A stretch of DNA of 6,385 bases, from assembly GCA_913776675.1 (NCBI GenBank), contig CAJYRE010000185.1, positions 1 to 6,385 of the forward strand, given 5' to 3'. Made by a program: the position numbers and the translations under genes. Below the pieces are notes generated by a model that saw nothing but the letters and a program-made list of their open reading frames with translations, did not search any database and had not been told where the DNA came from. Positions 1 through 6,273 of this stretch are shown piece after piece; position 1 is the stretch's first letter; the number at the start of each line of letters is the position of its first letter. Source of the stretch: Rhizobiaceae bacterium. Lineage in GTDB: Bacteria > Pseudomonadota > Alphaproteobacteria > Rhizobiales > Rhizobiaceae.

Positions 1-324
1 GATCTGCAGGGCAAGCCTTTTCTGATCATTCCCTACACGCTGGAAACCAACGATATGCGGTTTGCAACACCGCAGGGTTTTAACTCTGGCGATCAGTTTT
101 TCACCTATTTGAAAGATGCGTTCGACACGCTGTATCAGGAAGGTGCGGAAGGGGCACCCAAAATGATGTCCGTTGGCCTGCATTGTCGTCTGGTGGGGCG
201 GCCCGGGCGCGCCGCAGCCTTGAAACGGTTTCTGGATTATGTGATGTCGCACGATAAGGTTTGGGTACCAACCCGTCTCGATATTGCCAAGCATTGGCAT
301 GCCCACCACAAGCCCATCTGGTAA
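1..324 (+). CDS. puuE: Allantoinase PuuE, C-terminal part (5' end outside window)
   Basis: This is the last 107 codons of a frame open from base 1 to the TAA at 322-324, so the true start lies upstream; the ATG at 55 is internal. PuuE is a polysaccharide-deacetylase-fold allantoinase that hydrolyses (S)-allantoin to allantoate in cytoplasmic urate breakdown. Recognition rests on family-typical stretches: PYTLETNDMRF, GFNSGDQFFTYLKDAF, the GLHCRLVGRPGRAAALKRF block and the closing KVWVPTRLDIAKHW segment. These match the C-terminal third of PuuE proteins as I remember them. The N-terminal part of the active site cannot be inspected. The gene is followed by 198 untranslated bases and then a signalling gene, not by another uricolytic gene; uraD appears only at 6274. 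I see no strong hairpin plus T-run terminator directly after the stop. Confidence in the family is high. Confidence 0.92.
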   Translation, partial: DLQGKPFLIIPYTLETNDMRFATPQGFNSGDQFFTYLKDAFDTLYQEGAEGAPKMMSVGLHCRLVGRPGRAAALKRFLDYVMSHDKVWVPTRLDIAKHWHAHHKPIW

Positions 325-397
325 AGGGGCGTACCGGTCATCTGTTCATGGCGAGCCGTTTGGCAGCAGACAGAATTTAATGTTTCAAAAAAGTTTG

Positions 398-429
398 TCT
401 GCGCAGATTTTTTGCAAAACCTGCGCAGA
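398..429. repeat. Paired CTGCGCAG palindromes, possible operator or hairpin
   Basis: The palindrome CTGCGCAG occurs at 399-406 and again at 421-428, with start points 22 bases apart, about two helical turns. Taken together, TCTGCGCAG (398-406) and CTGCGCAGA (421-429) also form a perfect 9-base inverted repeat around a 14-base AT-rich spacer. The pair lies between puuE and the diguanylate cyclase start. Two same-face dimer sites would suit a regulator of the cyclase. Alternatively the RNA could form a hairpin ending puuE transcription, though no T-run follows it. The repeat itself is certain; its role is inferred. Confidence 0.5.
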
Positions 430-474
430 AAATGCATTTATGATCTCTTAAGCATTGCTTTTTGAGATAATTAT

Positions 475-492
475 TTAATGATCCATCATTAA
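475..492. promoter_or_regulatory. 18-base palindrome upstream of the diguanylate cyclase gene
   Basis: TTAATGAT at 475-482 and ATCATTAA at 485-492 are perfect inverted arms around a CC spacer. The site ends 30 bases before the GTG start at 523, in a locally AT-rich stretch where a promoter would be expected. This is the usual size and shape of a dimeric repressor or activator operator. I could not place convincing -35 and -10 boxes around it. Regulation of the cyclase by this site is an inference from position and symmetry only. Confidence 0.45.
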
Positions 493-522
493 GAAAAATA
501 TTGAGAACTTGCCAGAGACTCG

Positions 523-2412
523 GTGACGATGAGAACGCAGCGCGCATTTTTAAGATTTTCCAAGCCACTTTTTTTATGCGTTGTTACCATTCTTGTCTTT
601 GTTTCTTTGGCCGTGTGGTCTGAGATTTCCAGTTGGCAATCGCAGATTTCCCGCACCAACGCCTATCTGGAGCAGACATCACAGGCCATTGCGCAGCATA
701 CCGATGATGTGATCGAGGTTGTTCGTCAGCCGTTGCTTAGCTTGCTGCTGCAGATTCAGAATAGAAATAATACTGTTTTGCAAAGTATTGAGCTTGTGCA
801 GACAATGCGTGAGCTGGTCAAAACATCGCGTTATTTGCGCAGTCTGGCTTATCTGGGCCCTGATGGCGTTCTGATTGAGTCCACAACGGATTATTTCTCG
901 GCTGGTGTGGATTTGTCTGAGCGCTCTTATTTCAAGTTTCACAAGTCCTCACAAGATATGGCACCGCGCATTGACGGCCCCTTCAAAGGGCCTTTGTCGA
1001 ACGAATGGTTCATCACGCTGTCTCAAAGGTTCAACGATGCGGATGGCCATTTCGCAGGCGTTTTGGTGGCCACCATTGATGTCTATCAGTTTGTCAATTT
1101 TTTCAAAGGCTTTGGCTTTCCCGGGCAGGCGGCATTTGCCATGATTGATGGCGATGGCCGTATCCTCATTCGTTCTCCGGTCAATGAAACAGCCATGGGG
1201 AGCAGTATCGCCAATACGGATTTTTACCGTTTTGGCCTTTTGAAGCAGCCTAAGGGAAATTATGATTATATTTCACCTTTTGATGGCTCTGAAAAGCTTT
1301 CTGGATATTACAAAAGTAACGCAACACATATTACTGCGCTTGTTGCTGTTCAACGGCAGGATATTCTTTGGTACTGGATCAAGATAGCCCGAACCCGCTG
1401 GCTTTGTTCTTTGGCGGCGGTGCTGGCGGCTGCGTTGCTGGCCATTCGGCTGAGGCGCAATTGGAGCATTGCACGCAGTGCCCAGCTTATCATAGCGGCG
1501 CGGGAAGCGGAGTTTCGGCTTATTGCCAATGCATCTTCGGATCTGATTGAAAAGCTGGATGATTACGGCGTTCGGGAATATGTCTCTGCAGCCTCCAAGA
1601 ATGTGCTGGAGATTGAGGCAAAAGATATTGTTGGCACCAGTGTGCTGGAAGGGCATGATGCTGAGGCCCAGCAATATTGGACCGAAGCCTTGGCCAATAT
1701 TGCATCCGGCTCCTCCATTGAGCGGCTGATTTACCGTAAACGTAAAAAGAATGGTGATATGGCCTGGCTGGAGAGCGTGGTAACGCGCGTGCGCAGCTTT
1801 GATGTGGGCAGTGGTATGGTGTCTGTCACTCGGGATGTCACCAGTCAACGGCTCTTGCAGGAAGAGCTGGACCGCTTGGCCAATACCGATGAGCTGACAC
1901 AGCTTTTCAACAAGCGCTATTTCAATGGCCAATTGGCGAAGAAGCTTGATGAGGCGCAGTCCAATGGCACACCACTGTGTCTGCTGCTGATCGATGTTGA
2001 TAAGTTCAAACTTTTCAATGACAGTTATGGGCATTTGCCGGGTGATAATTGCCTGAAGGCAATTGCTGCTGAGATTAAAGCGGCGATCAGACCCGGCGTT
2101 GACATCGCCGCGCGCTGCGGCGGAGAAGAGTTGGCGGTTCTGCTGCCTGGCTTAGATGATGAAGCTGCGCGCGCCATTGGCGAAAATATCCGCCAGCGAA
2201 TTTCTGATCTTGCCATTCCGCATCAGCGTAATCTTCCATGGGGTCATGTGACTGTGAGCATCGGCATGGCGATGCTTTCTAAGCAAGGCCATGAAACGGT
2301 TGAGACATTTTTTGTCAAAGCAGACCATTGTCTCTACAGCGCCAAAAACTCAGGTCGTAACCGGCTTGTTCAGGGCGCAGCGGATTCTCCCACCGCCAGT
2401 GCTGTGGCCTGA
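523..2412 (+). CDS. Membrane-bound sensor diguanylate cyclase (Cache-type sensor, PAS, GGDEF)
   Basis: A 629-residue protein that should make c-di-GMP from two GTP at the inner membrane. Residues 14-33 form a first membrane helix. About 36-285 is a periplasmic ligand-sensing region resembling a double Cache (PDC) domain, with DGVLIESTTDYFSAGVDLSER and a VLVATIDVYQF strand. A second membrane helix is at about 293-309. A PAS domain spans about 325-443, ending in VSVTRDVTSQR, and a GGDEF domain spans about 445-617, beginning ANTDELTQLFNKRYF. Metal-binding acidic residues are visible in IDVDKFK (D491, D493). The signature is GGEEL (533-537), with Leu in place of the usual Phe. In the register of the inhibitory RxxD site, D527 is kept but the Arg position is Pro524, so that site looks absent. 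No EAL domain is present. The start is GTG with AGAG at 514-517 five bases upstream; ATG at 529 is a possible alternative that removes two residues. It is probably transcribed alone. Confidence 0.93.
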   Translation: MTMRTQRAFLRFSKPLFLCVVTILVFVSLAVWSEISSWQSQISRTNAYLEQTSQAIAQHTDDVIEVVRQPLLSLLLQIQNRNNTVLQSIELVQTMRELVKTSRYLRSLAYLGPDGVLIESTTDYFSAGVDLSERSYFKFHKSSQDMAPRIDGPFKGPLSNEWFITLSQRFNDADGHFAGVLVATIDVYQFVNFFKGFGFPGQAAFAMIDGDGRILIRSPVNETAMGSSIANTDFYRFGLLKQPKGNYDYISPFDGSEKLSGYYKSNATHITALVAVQRQDILWYWIKIARTRWLCSLAAVLAAALLAIRLRRNWSIARSAQLIIAAREAEFRLIANASSDLIEKLDDYGVREYVSAASKNVLEIEAKDIVGTSVLEGHDAEAQQYWTEALANIASGSSIERLIYRKRKKNGDMAWLESVVTRVRSFDVGSGMVSVTRDVTSQRLLQEELDRLANTDELTQLFNKRYFNGQLAKKLDEAQSNGTPLCLLLIDVDKFKLFNDSYGHLPGDNCLKAIAAEIKAAIRPGVDIAARCGGEELAVLLPGLDDEAARAIGENIRQRISDLAIPHQRNLPWGHVTVSIGMAMLSKQGHETVETFFVKADHCLYSAKNSGRNRLVQGAADSPTASAVA

Positions 2413-2512
2413 TCAAGCACAAGAGCAGACTTCGCTCCTCGAGACGCCTTCGGATTTGATTTGAGGGGGCTGTCTGGTTTTGAATGCACCTTACGGCCTC
2501 ATAGCAATTGAA

Positions 2513-2558
2513 AGCATGTCGCGTTTTATTGTCATCAAGAAAACGATAACGCGCATGA
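2513..2558. repeat. Intergenic repeat, copy A (17-base core plus imperfect inverted arm)
   Basis: AGCATGTCGCGTTTTAT at 2513-2529 recurs identically at 4116-4132. Here it is followed by an imperfect inverted partner around 2545-2558 (CGATAACGCGCATG), so the unit could fold as a hairpin. It lies about 100 bases after the cyclase stop. The identity of 17 bases across two intergenic gaps, with a related third core near 2711, marks a dispersed palindromic element and not chance. I remember similar palindromic intergenic elements in rhizobial genomes (RIME-like), but the exact family assignment is unverified. Confidence 0.6.
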
Positions 2559-2573
2559 GACAAAATAAGAGCG

Positions 2574-2614
2574 AAAACCCGTCGCAGTGAATCCTATTCA
2601 CTGCGACGGGTTTT
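2574..2614. terminator. Bidirectional rho-independent terminator
   Basis: The arms at 2574-2592 and 2596-2614 are perfect reverse complements over 19 base pairs, with a three-base loop CCT. The stem has a GC-rich core (CCCGTCGCAGTG) flanked by AAAA on the left and TTTT on the right. It therefore has a U-tract in the RNA of either strand. It sits between the convergent cyclase (+, stop at 2412) and dehydrogenase (-, stop at 2742), the place where a shared two-way terminator is expected. It is the strongest hairpin in the window. Confidence 0.9.
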
Positions 2615-2674
2615 ACTGTGCCTCTCACCATATATGGCGCACGGCGCAATCACACTTTTAATCTGCTGCATCAT
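2594..2674 (-). CDS. Tiny ORF inside the repeat (26 codons), doubtful gene
   Basis: Reading the - strand from ATG at 2674-2672 gives MMQQIKSVIAPCAIYGERHS followed by KTRRSE and a TAG at 2596-2594. A TAAGGAG sequence (complement of 2678-2684) lies 3 bases before the first ATG and 6 before the second, which is good spacing for the second. However, the ribosome-binding site and start codon are arms of the repeat hairpin and the 3' part is the terminator stem, so the frame may be accidental. No family is recognised. It is listed because the initiation signals are unusually good for a chance ORF. Confidence 0.15.
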   Translation of the reverse strand: MMQQIKSVIAPCAIYGERHSKTRRSE

Positions 2675-2728
2675 TTTCTCCTTAAATCGATTCCGGTTTA
2701 AGGAACTATGCAGTCGTTTTATAAAACG
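2644..2728. repeat. Palindromic mosaic repeat with mirrored SD-ATG arms, copy B
   Basis: CTGCAT (2666-2671) pairs with ATGCAG (2708-2713), and TCCTTAAA (2679-2686) pairs with TTTAAGGA (2697-2704), leaving a 10-base loop. The perfect palindrome CGTTTTATAAAACG follows at 2715-2728. Because the arms contain AAGGA and ATGCAG, each strand shows a ribosome-binding-site-like sequence followed by ATG. The stretch 2644-2672 aligns with 4143-4169 (shared GCGC, ACACT and CTGCATC blocks), linking it to copy C. I remember very similar sequence as a common intergenic element in rhizobial genomes, possibly RIME-like; that is recall and has not been checked. The hairpin itself is directly visible. Confidence 0.6.
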
Positions 2729-2741
2729 CCCAAAGAACGCT

Positions 2742-3788
2742 TTAAGCGTCCAGTGTCGCCATATCGATCACAAAGCGATAGCGCACATCGCTTTTCAGCA
2801 CACGATCATATGCCTTGTTGATGTCTTTAATATCGATCAGCTCAATCTCGGATGTGATATTGTGCTTGCCGCAGAAATCCAGCATTTCCTGGGTTTCCTT
2901 GATGGAGCCAATCATGGAGCCTGCCAGATTGCGCCGATGCGGAATCAGGGCAAAGGCATGGACTGGCACTGGCTTTTCCGGCACACCCAGCAGCACCATG
3001 GTTCCATCCACTTTCAGCAGGTTCAGATAGGCATTCCAGTCAATATCGACGCTGACGGTGCAGATGATCAGGTCAAATGTGCCTTGCAGCTTTTTGAATG
3101 TTTCTGCATCGCTGGTGGCGTAATAGTCTTTTGCGCCCAGCCGCAGGCCATCCTCTTTCTTGGAGAGGGTTTGGCTCAGCACGGTGACATCCGCGCCCAT
3201 GGCGGCACCAAGCTTGACACCCATATGGCCAAGCCCGCCCATGCCAACAATGGCAACCTTCTTGCCAGGACCGGCTTTCCAATGGGCCAAAGGCGAGTAG
3301 AGCGTAATGCCTGCGCACAGCAGCGGTGCTGCCGCATCCAGTGGCAGATTGTCCGGAATGGACAGCACATAGCCTTCCTTGACCACGATGCTGTCGGAAT
3401 AACCGCCCTGGGTTACGGTTTTGCCATCGGCTTCCAGGCTGCTGTAGGTCTGTACCAGACCCGGCAAATATTGCTCAATATCCACATCGCGGCTTTGGCA
3501 GTGAACACAGGAATCGACGAAACAGCCGACGCCGACATGATCGCCAACCTTGAATTTTGTGACCTTCGATCCCACCGCAGTGACAACACCGGCAATTTCA
3601 TGGCCGGGCCCCAGGGGGAAAATGGAGATGCCCCATTCATTCCGGCTCTGGTGGATGTCAGAGTGACAGACGCCGCAATATTTGATGGAGATCACCACAT
3701 CATCATCATTGGGTTCGCGGCGCTCAAACGTGAAGGGGGCCAGCGGTGTGTTGGCATCCGTTGCGGCATAACCTTTTGCAATCGGCAT
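2742..3788 (-). CDS. Zinc-type NAD(P)-dependent alcohol dehydrogenase (CAD/YahK-like)
   Basis: A 348-residue, full-length cytoplasmic medium-chain dehydrogenase that should interconvert aldehydes and primary alcohols. Catalytic zinc ligands are Cys41 (in GVCHSD), His63 (in GHE) and Cys158 (in LLCAGIT). The Rossmann glycine motif GMGGLGHMG is at 182-190. The segment after the second strand, VLSQTLSKK, lacks the acidic residue of NAD-specific enzymes and carries Ser/Lys, favouring NADP(H). The structural zinc lobe is degenerate: Cys94 and Cys97 remain, but the third and fourth cysteine positions are Arg100 and Leu108. ATG at 3788 has GAGAGGA (complement of 3795-3801) six bases upstream, which fixes the start. 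Neighbours give no pathway: it is convergent with the cyclase, sharing a terminator, and 403 bases from the chemoreceptor stop, so it is probably monocistronic. The physiological substrate cannot be told from sequence. The family call is firm. Confidence 0.93.
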   Translation of the reverse strand: MPIAKGYAATDANTPLAPFTFERREPNDDDVVISIKYCGVCHSDIHQSRNEWGISIFPLGPGHEIAGVVTAVGSKVTKFKVGDHVGVGCFVDSCVHCQSRDVDIEQYLPGLVQTYSSLEADGKTVTQGGYSDSIVVKEGYVLSIPDNLPLDAAAPLLCAGITLYSPLAHWKAGPGKKVAIVGMGGLGHMGVKLGAAMGADVTVLSQTLSKKEDGLRLGAKDYYATSDAETFKKLQGTFDLIICTVSVDIDWNAYLNLLKVDGTMVLLGVPEKPVPVHAFALIPHRRNLAGSMIGSIKETQEMLDFCGKHNITSEIELIDIKDINKAYDRVLKSDVRYRFVIDMATLDA

Positions 3789-3862
3789 GGACTATCCTCT
3801 CGATATAGTAAAACGGTTTGGAATGATGAGGTGCTGTTGACTCGCGCCAACATCAGCCGTCG

Positions 3863-3886
3863 CTTGATTGTTCTTCTGCCATCAAG
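3863..3886. promoter_or_regulatory. Inverted repeat upstream of the dehydrogenase
   Basis: CTTGAT (3863-3868) and ATCAAG (3881-3886) are perfect inverted 6-base arms with a 12-base spacer, centred about 85 bases upstream of the dehydrogenase start on the - strand. Position suits an operator, but a 6-base repeat of this kind can arise by chance, so this is a weak call. Confidence 0.2.
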
Positions 3887-4115
3887 GGACGAGGTGTTCA
3901 GACAAAGATGCGGCAAAGCTTGAAGGCAATAGGCTGCAACAGTCAAAAAGGATGGTCGGTCAAGAGCATCGTCATCGTGGAAACATCCTTCTTACTGGAT
4001 TCCAAAAGCATATATAGTTTCGGTTTGGGCTGCAACAAGAGGGGCACCTCGAAGAAGGACGTGCAGGGGCCTGGTTTTATAAAGTGGGTGCAGCGGTTTC
4101 AATCCGTGAGTCTAC

Positions 4116-4169
4116 AGCATGTCGCGTTTTATCAAACGCACAGCGCTGTAACACTCCATCGTCTGCATC
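4116..4169. repeat. Intergenic repeat, copy C
   Basis: AGCATGTCGCGTTTTAT at 4116-4132 is identical to 2513-2529. It is followed by a short hairpin GCGTTT/AAACGC (4124-4129 with 4134-4139), the 10-base palindrome ACAGCGCTGT (4140-4149), and a stretch at 4143-4169 that aligns with 2644-2672 of copy B. It thus joins in one unit blocks that are separate in copies A and B, as expected of a mosaic element. It lies 23 bases past the chemoreceptor stop codon and could form hairpins in that transcript's 3' end, though no T-run follows. Confidence 0.6.
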
Positions 4170-4191
4170 TCTGCACTGTCGCAGAAGCGGG

Positions 4192-5991
4192 TCAGGCTGC
4201 CCGCCTCATCCCGTCAGAAATGATAAACATCGACAGAAGGCTGGCAAGGTTTTCTGTCTCGGCCTTCAGCAGATTGGTGGCTGCTGTTGTTTGCTCAACC
4301 ATGGCGGCGTTTTGCTGGGTCATGCGGTCAATCTGATTGATTGAACTGTTGATTTCAGAAATGCCGGTGGATTGTTCGCGTGACAGGCTGGCAATATCGA
4401 CAATGCTGGAATTGATGGTCAGCACCCTGGTATCAATGCCCTGAAGGGCCGTGCCTGTCGCTTCCACCAATTCTACACCGGCATTGACCTGAGCCCCTGA
4501 AGCCTGAATATGGGCCTTGATTTCCTTGGCAGCATTGGCCGAGCGTTGCGCCAGTTCGCGCACTTCCTGTGCCACAACGGCAAATCCTTTGCCTGCTTCT
4601 CCGGCGCGAGCCGCCTCAACACCCGCATTGAGGGCGAGAAGATTGGTCTGAAACGCAATTTCATCAATCACGCCAATGATGTCATTAATCTTGGCGGAGG
4701 ATTGCTCAATCAATCCCATGGCGGTGATGGCCTCGGTAACAATACGGCTGGATTTGCTGGCGTCTTCTTTGGCAGACATCGCCATGGCCTGTGCCTTTTC
4801 AATGCTGCCTTCCGATGCTTTGATCTTGCGGCCAATGTCTTCAACGGCAGCGGCTGTTTCTTCCAGATTGGCGGCCTGACCCTCGGTGCGTTTGGAAAGA
4901 TCCGTCACAGCGGCGTTGATTTCATCCACCGAGCGGCTCACGCTCAACGTGCTATCGGCAACCTTTTCCAGTGTTTGCGCCAGGATGGAAACAGCGCGGT
5001 TAAAATCGGTTTCCAGCTTGTGGTAATCGACAGGCAGATTGCTCAATCGCACCGTCAGATTGCCTTGGGAGAGGGACTCCAGCGCCTGGGCAAAGCTGTT
5101 GACAACCGCGGCCTGTTTCTCGCTGTTTTGCCGTTCTGTATCGATTTGTTGCTGACGTCGTTGCTCCGCTTCGGCCTGGCTTGCCACGCGGTTGCTTTCC
5201 AGCCGCAAGCGCTCCATCACGGAATTTTTGATGTCCACCAGCGCATCGGCCATCTGGCCAATTTCATCGCGGCGGTGAGTGTGTGGGATGTCGCCGGATG
5301 TGTCGTTGGCTGCAATCTTCAGCATGGTCGCTTTGAGGGCATTGAGAGGGATCGATATGGATCGCCCAATCACAACAGAACCAAGAATGGTGGCAAGGGC
5401 GGCAAAGCCCATGATTATGCCAGTGATGATGATCTGCTGCTGACGCAAGGCGCTGATGTCATCATTATAAACACCGGTTCCAACAATCCATCCCCAGGGG
5501 GCAAACAGGATGACGTGGGAGTTTTTCCCCACGGGCTGGTCTGAGCCGGGCTTCGGCCATAAGTAATCCAGATAGCCTTCGCCGCTGGCCTTGCCGATCT
5601 TGATGAACTCCTGAAAAATGAAAACCCCATTGGGGTCTTTCATGCCCAGAACGCTGGTATTGTTGAGAGCGGGCTTGGCAGCATGAGCAATCATGATACC
5701 ATTCAGATCGTTGATCCACAAATAGCCATCTGTGCCATAACGCATGGCCATGACCTGTGCGATCGCATCTTTCTGAGCAGCTTCGCGGGTCATTTTACCT
5801 TCCGCTTCGAGCGCCTGGTAGCGTTTGAAAATGGAGACGGCTGTGTGGTCAATATTCTTGAGCATCGATTTGCGCTCATTGACAATCGAATTATACGATT
5901 GTTGGCCACTGTAAAAAAGGGCACCCGCCATGATGGCGAGACTGAGGCCCATGAGTAAAAAAATCTTTTTCAAAACGGATAGATTAGACAC
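4192..5991 (-). CDS. Methyl-accepting chemotaxis protein (Cache sensor, HAMP, MCP signalling domain)
   Basis: A 599-residue transmembrane chemoreceptor that should signal through CheW/CheA to the flagellar motor. Membrane helices lie at about 9-28 and 186-208. Between them is a periplasmic domain of single-Cache type (sCache_2-like), with [32 protein letters not shown] and a closing [16 protein letters not shown] domain follows (about 209-262), then a charged coiled coil rich in Gln/Glu/Arg (about 258-296), a second HAMP-like segment (about 297-349, [13 protein letters not shown]) and the signalling hairpin. The hairpin tip is intact (about 441-480: [20 protein letters not shown], then [17 protein letters not shown]). 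Adaptation helices are suggested by [14 protein letters not shown] and [12 protein letters not shown]. There is no C-terminal CheR-binding pentapeptide; the protein ends DGMRRAA. The start is GTG at 5991, supported by GGAGG (complement of 6001-6005) nine bases upstream. The ligand is unknown; small carboxylates are frequent for this sensor class, but this is not shown here. It is transcribed divergently from uraD. Confidence 0.95.
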   Translation of the reverse strand: MSNLSVLKKIFLLMGLSLAIMAGALFYSGQQSYNSIVNERKSMLKNIDHTAVSIFKRYQALEAEGKMTREAAQKDAIAQVMAMRYGTDGYLWINDLNGIMIAHAAKPALNNTSVLGMKDPNGVFIFQEFIKIGKASGEGYLDYLWPKPGSDQPVGKNSHVILFAPWGWIVGTGVYNDDISALRQQQIIITGIIMGFAALATILGSVVIGRSISIPLNALKATMLKIAANDTSGDIPHTHRRDEIGQMADALVDIKNSVMERLRLESNRVASQAEAEQRRQQQIDTERQNSEKQAAVVNSFAQALESLSQGNLTVRLSNLPVDYHKLETDFNRAVSILAQTLEKVADSTLSVSRSVDEINAAVTDLSKRTEGQAANLEETAAAVEDIGRKIKASEGSIEKAQAMAMSAKEDASKSSRIVTEAITAMGLIEQSSAKINDIIGVIDEIAFQTNLLALNAGVEAARAGEAGKGFAVVAQEVRELAQRSANAAKEIKAHIQASGAQVNAGVELVEATGTALQGIDTRVLTINSSIVDIASLSREQSTGISEINSSINQIDRMTQQNAAMVEQTTAATNLLKAETENLASLLSMFIISDGMRRAA

Positions 5992-6273
5992 GATTCTGCC
6001 CCTCCAAAGTCGAGTTCAATGACTTTGACCCCTAAGAGTTGAAAATAAACTAATAGAGAATGCGCGTGTTGTCGCATAATCGACTATGTTTTCTCGAAAA
6101 ATGACCTGAGGGGGAGGAAATTACATAACAAATAGAGATATTTATATATTGAGTGTGCATCCAGAAGGTATGATGACGCGCTATCATGCCTGTAAAAAAA
6201 TCTTCTTGTTGACGATTTAGCAAAAAAATATGGATGTCTTTTGGTGAGGCAAAACAGAATCGGGAAGGTATAA
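5992..6273. promoter_or_regulatory. Divergent promoter region between the chemoreceptor and uraD
   Basis: This 282-base, AT-rich gap separates the - strand chemoreceptor start from the + strand uraD start and must carry promoters for the former and probably for the latter. On the + strand a TTGACG lies at 6209-6214 and TATGGA at 6229-6234, but their spacing is only 14 bases; the weaker TTGTTG at 6206-6211 would give 17. Neither is convincing. uraD is preceded by GGAAGG at 6263-6268, five bases before its ATG. No gene is seen inside. Confidence 0.4.
6005..6027. promoter_or_regulatory. Inverted repeat abutting the chemoreceptor ribosome-binding site
   Basis: CAAAGTC (6005-6011) and GACTTTG (6021-6027) are perfect 7-base inverted arms with a 9-base spacer. 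On the chemoreceptor (-) strand the hairpin would sit directly before and just touch the GGAGG sequence at 6005-6001. It could be a leader-RNA hairpin modulating ribosome access or a DNA operator near the transcription start. The repeat is certain, its role is not. Confidence 0.4.

Larger units (their letters stand above)
2413..2741. other. Convergent intergenic region rich in palindromes
   Basis: This 329-base stretch separates the + strand cyclase stop from the - strand dehydrogenase stop. It carries, in order, one copy of a 17-base repeat with an imperfect inverted partner (2513-2558), a perfect terminator hairpin (2574-2614), the palindrome CCATATATGG (2628-2637) and a repeat hairpin with flanking palindromes (2644-2728). 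Only tiny open frames occur here. No protein-coding gene is convincing. Confidence 0.7.
3789..4191. other. 403-base gap with no convincing gene
   Basis: This lies between the chemoreceptor stop and the dehydrogenase start, both on the - strand, and should hold the chemoreceptor 3' end and the dehydrogenase promoter. It contains the dehydrogenase ribosome-binding site (3795-3801), a 6-base inverted repeat at 3863-3886, and the mosaic repeat at 4116-4169. The open frames on both strands look like chance frames: none shows a known motif or a good ribosome-binding site, and the + strand one beginning at 3908 runs antisense into the chemoreceptor. No clear -35/-10 pair was found. A small RNA cannot be excluded. 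Confidence 0.6.

Noticed and set aside
325..397. Terminator for puuE directly after its stop codon
   Set aside because: No GC-rich stem followed by a T-run is present in this stretch; the only strong symmetry comes later, at 398-429, and also lacks a T-run.
1273..2034. 253-codon open frame on the - strand antisense to the diguanylate cyclase
   Set aside because: It covers the PAS-GGDEF coding region in reverse, shows no family motif, and the + strand gene is certain.
2708..2821. 37-codon + strand frame from the repeat's second ATG
   Set aside because: Not annotated as a gene because most of it is antisense to the dehydrogenase C-terminus and its initiation signals are forced by the palindrome; it is kept only as part of a finding.
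2634..3923. 429-codon open frame on the + strand antisense to the dehydrogenase
   Set aside because: It mirrors the dehydrogenase in the opposite strand, has no recognisable motif and no good ribosome-binding site, and its length is explained by the codon bias of the real gene.
3908..4336. 142-codon + strand frame starting in the gap after the dehydrogenase start
   Set aside because: It starts without a good ribosome-binding site, crosses the repeat copy at 4116-4169 and finishes antisense inside the chemoreceptor; no motif is recognisable.
4510..5544. 344-codon open frame on the + strand antisense to the chemoreceptor
   Set aside because: It has low-complexity, His/Gly/Leu-rich content typical of reverse-strand shadows, and the - strand carries an unmistakable chemoreceptor.
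6170..6187. ATGAT/ATCAT inverted repeat in the divergent gap
   Set aside because: Arms of only five bases with an eight-base spacer are expected by chance in AT-rich DNA.
6206..6234. Possible uraD promoter (TTGACG or TTGTTG with TATGGA)
   Set aside because: The good -35 box has only 14 bases to the -10 candidate, and the better-spaced pair matches consensus poorly, so no promoter is called.
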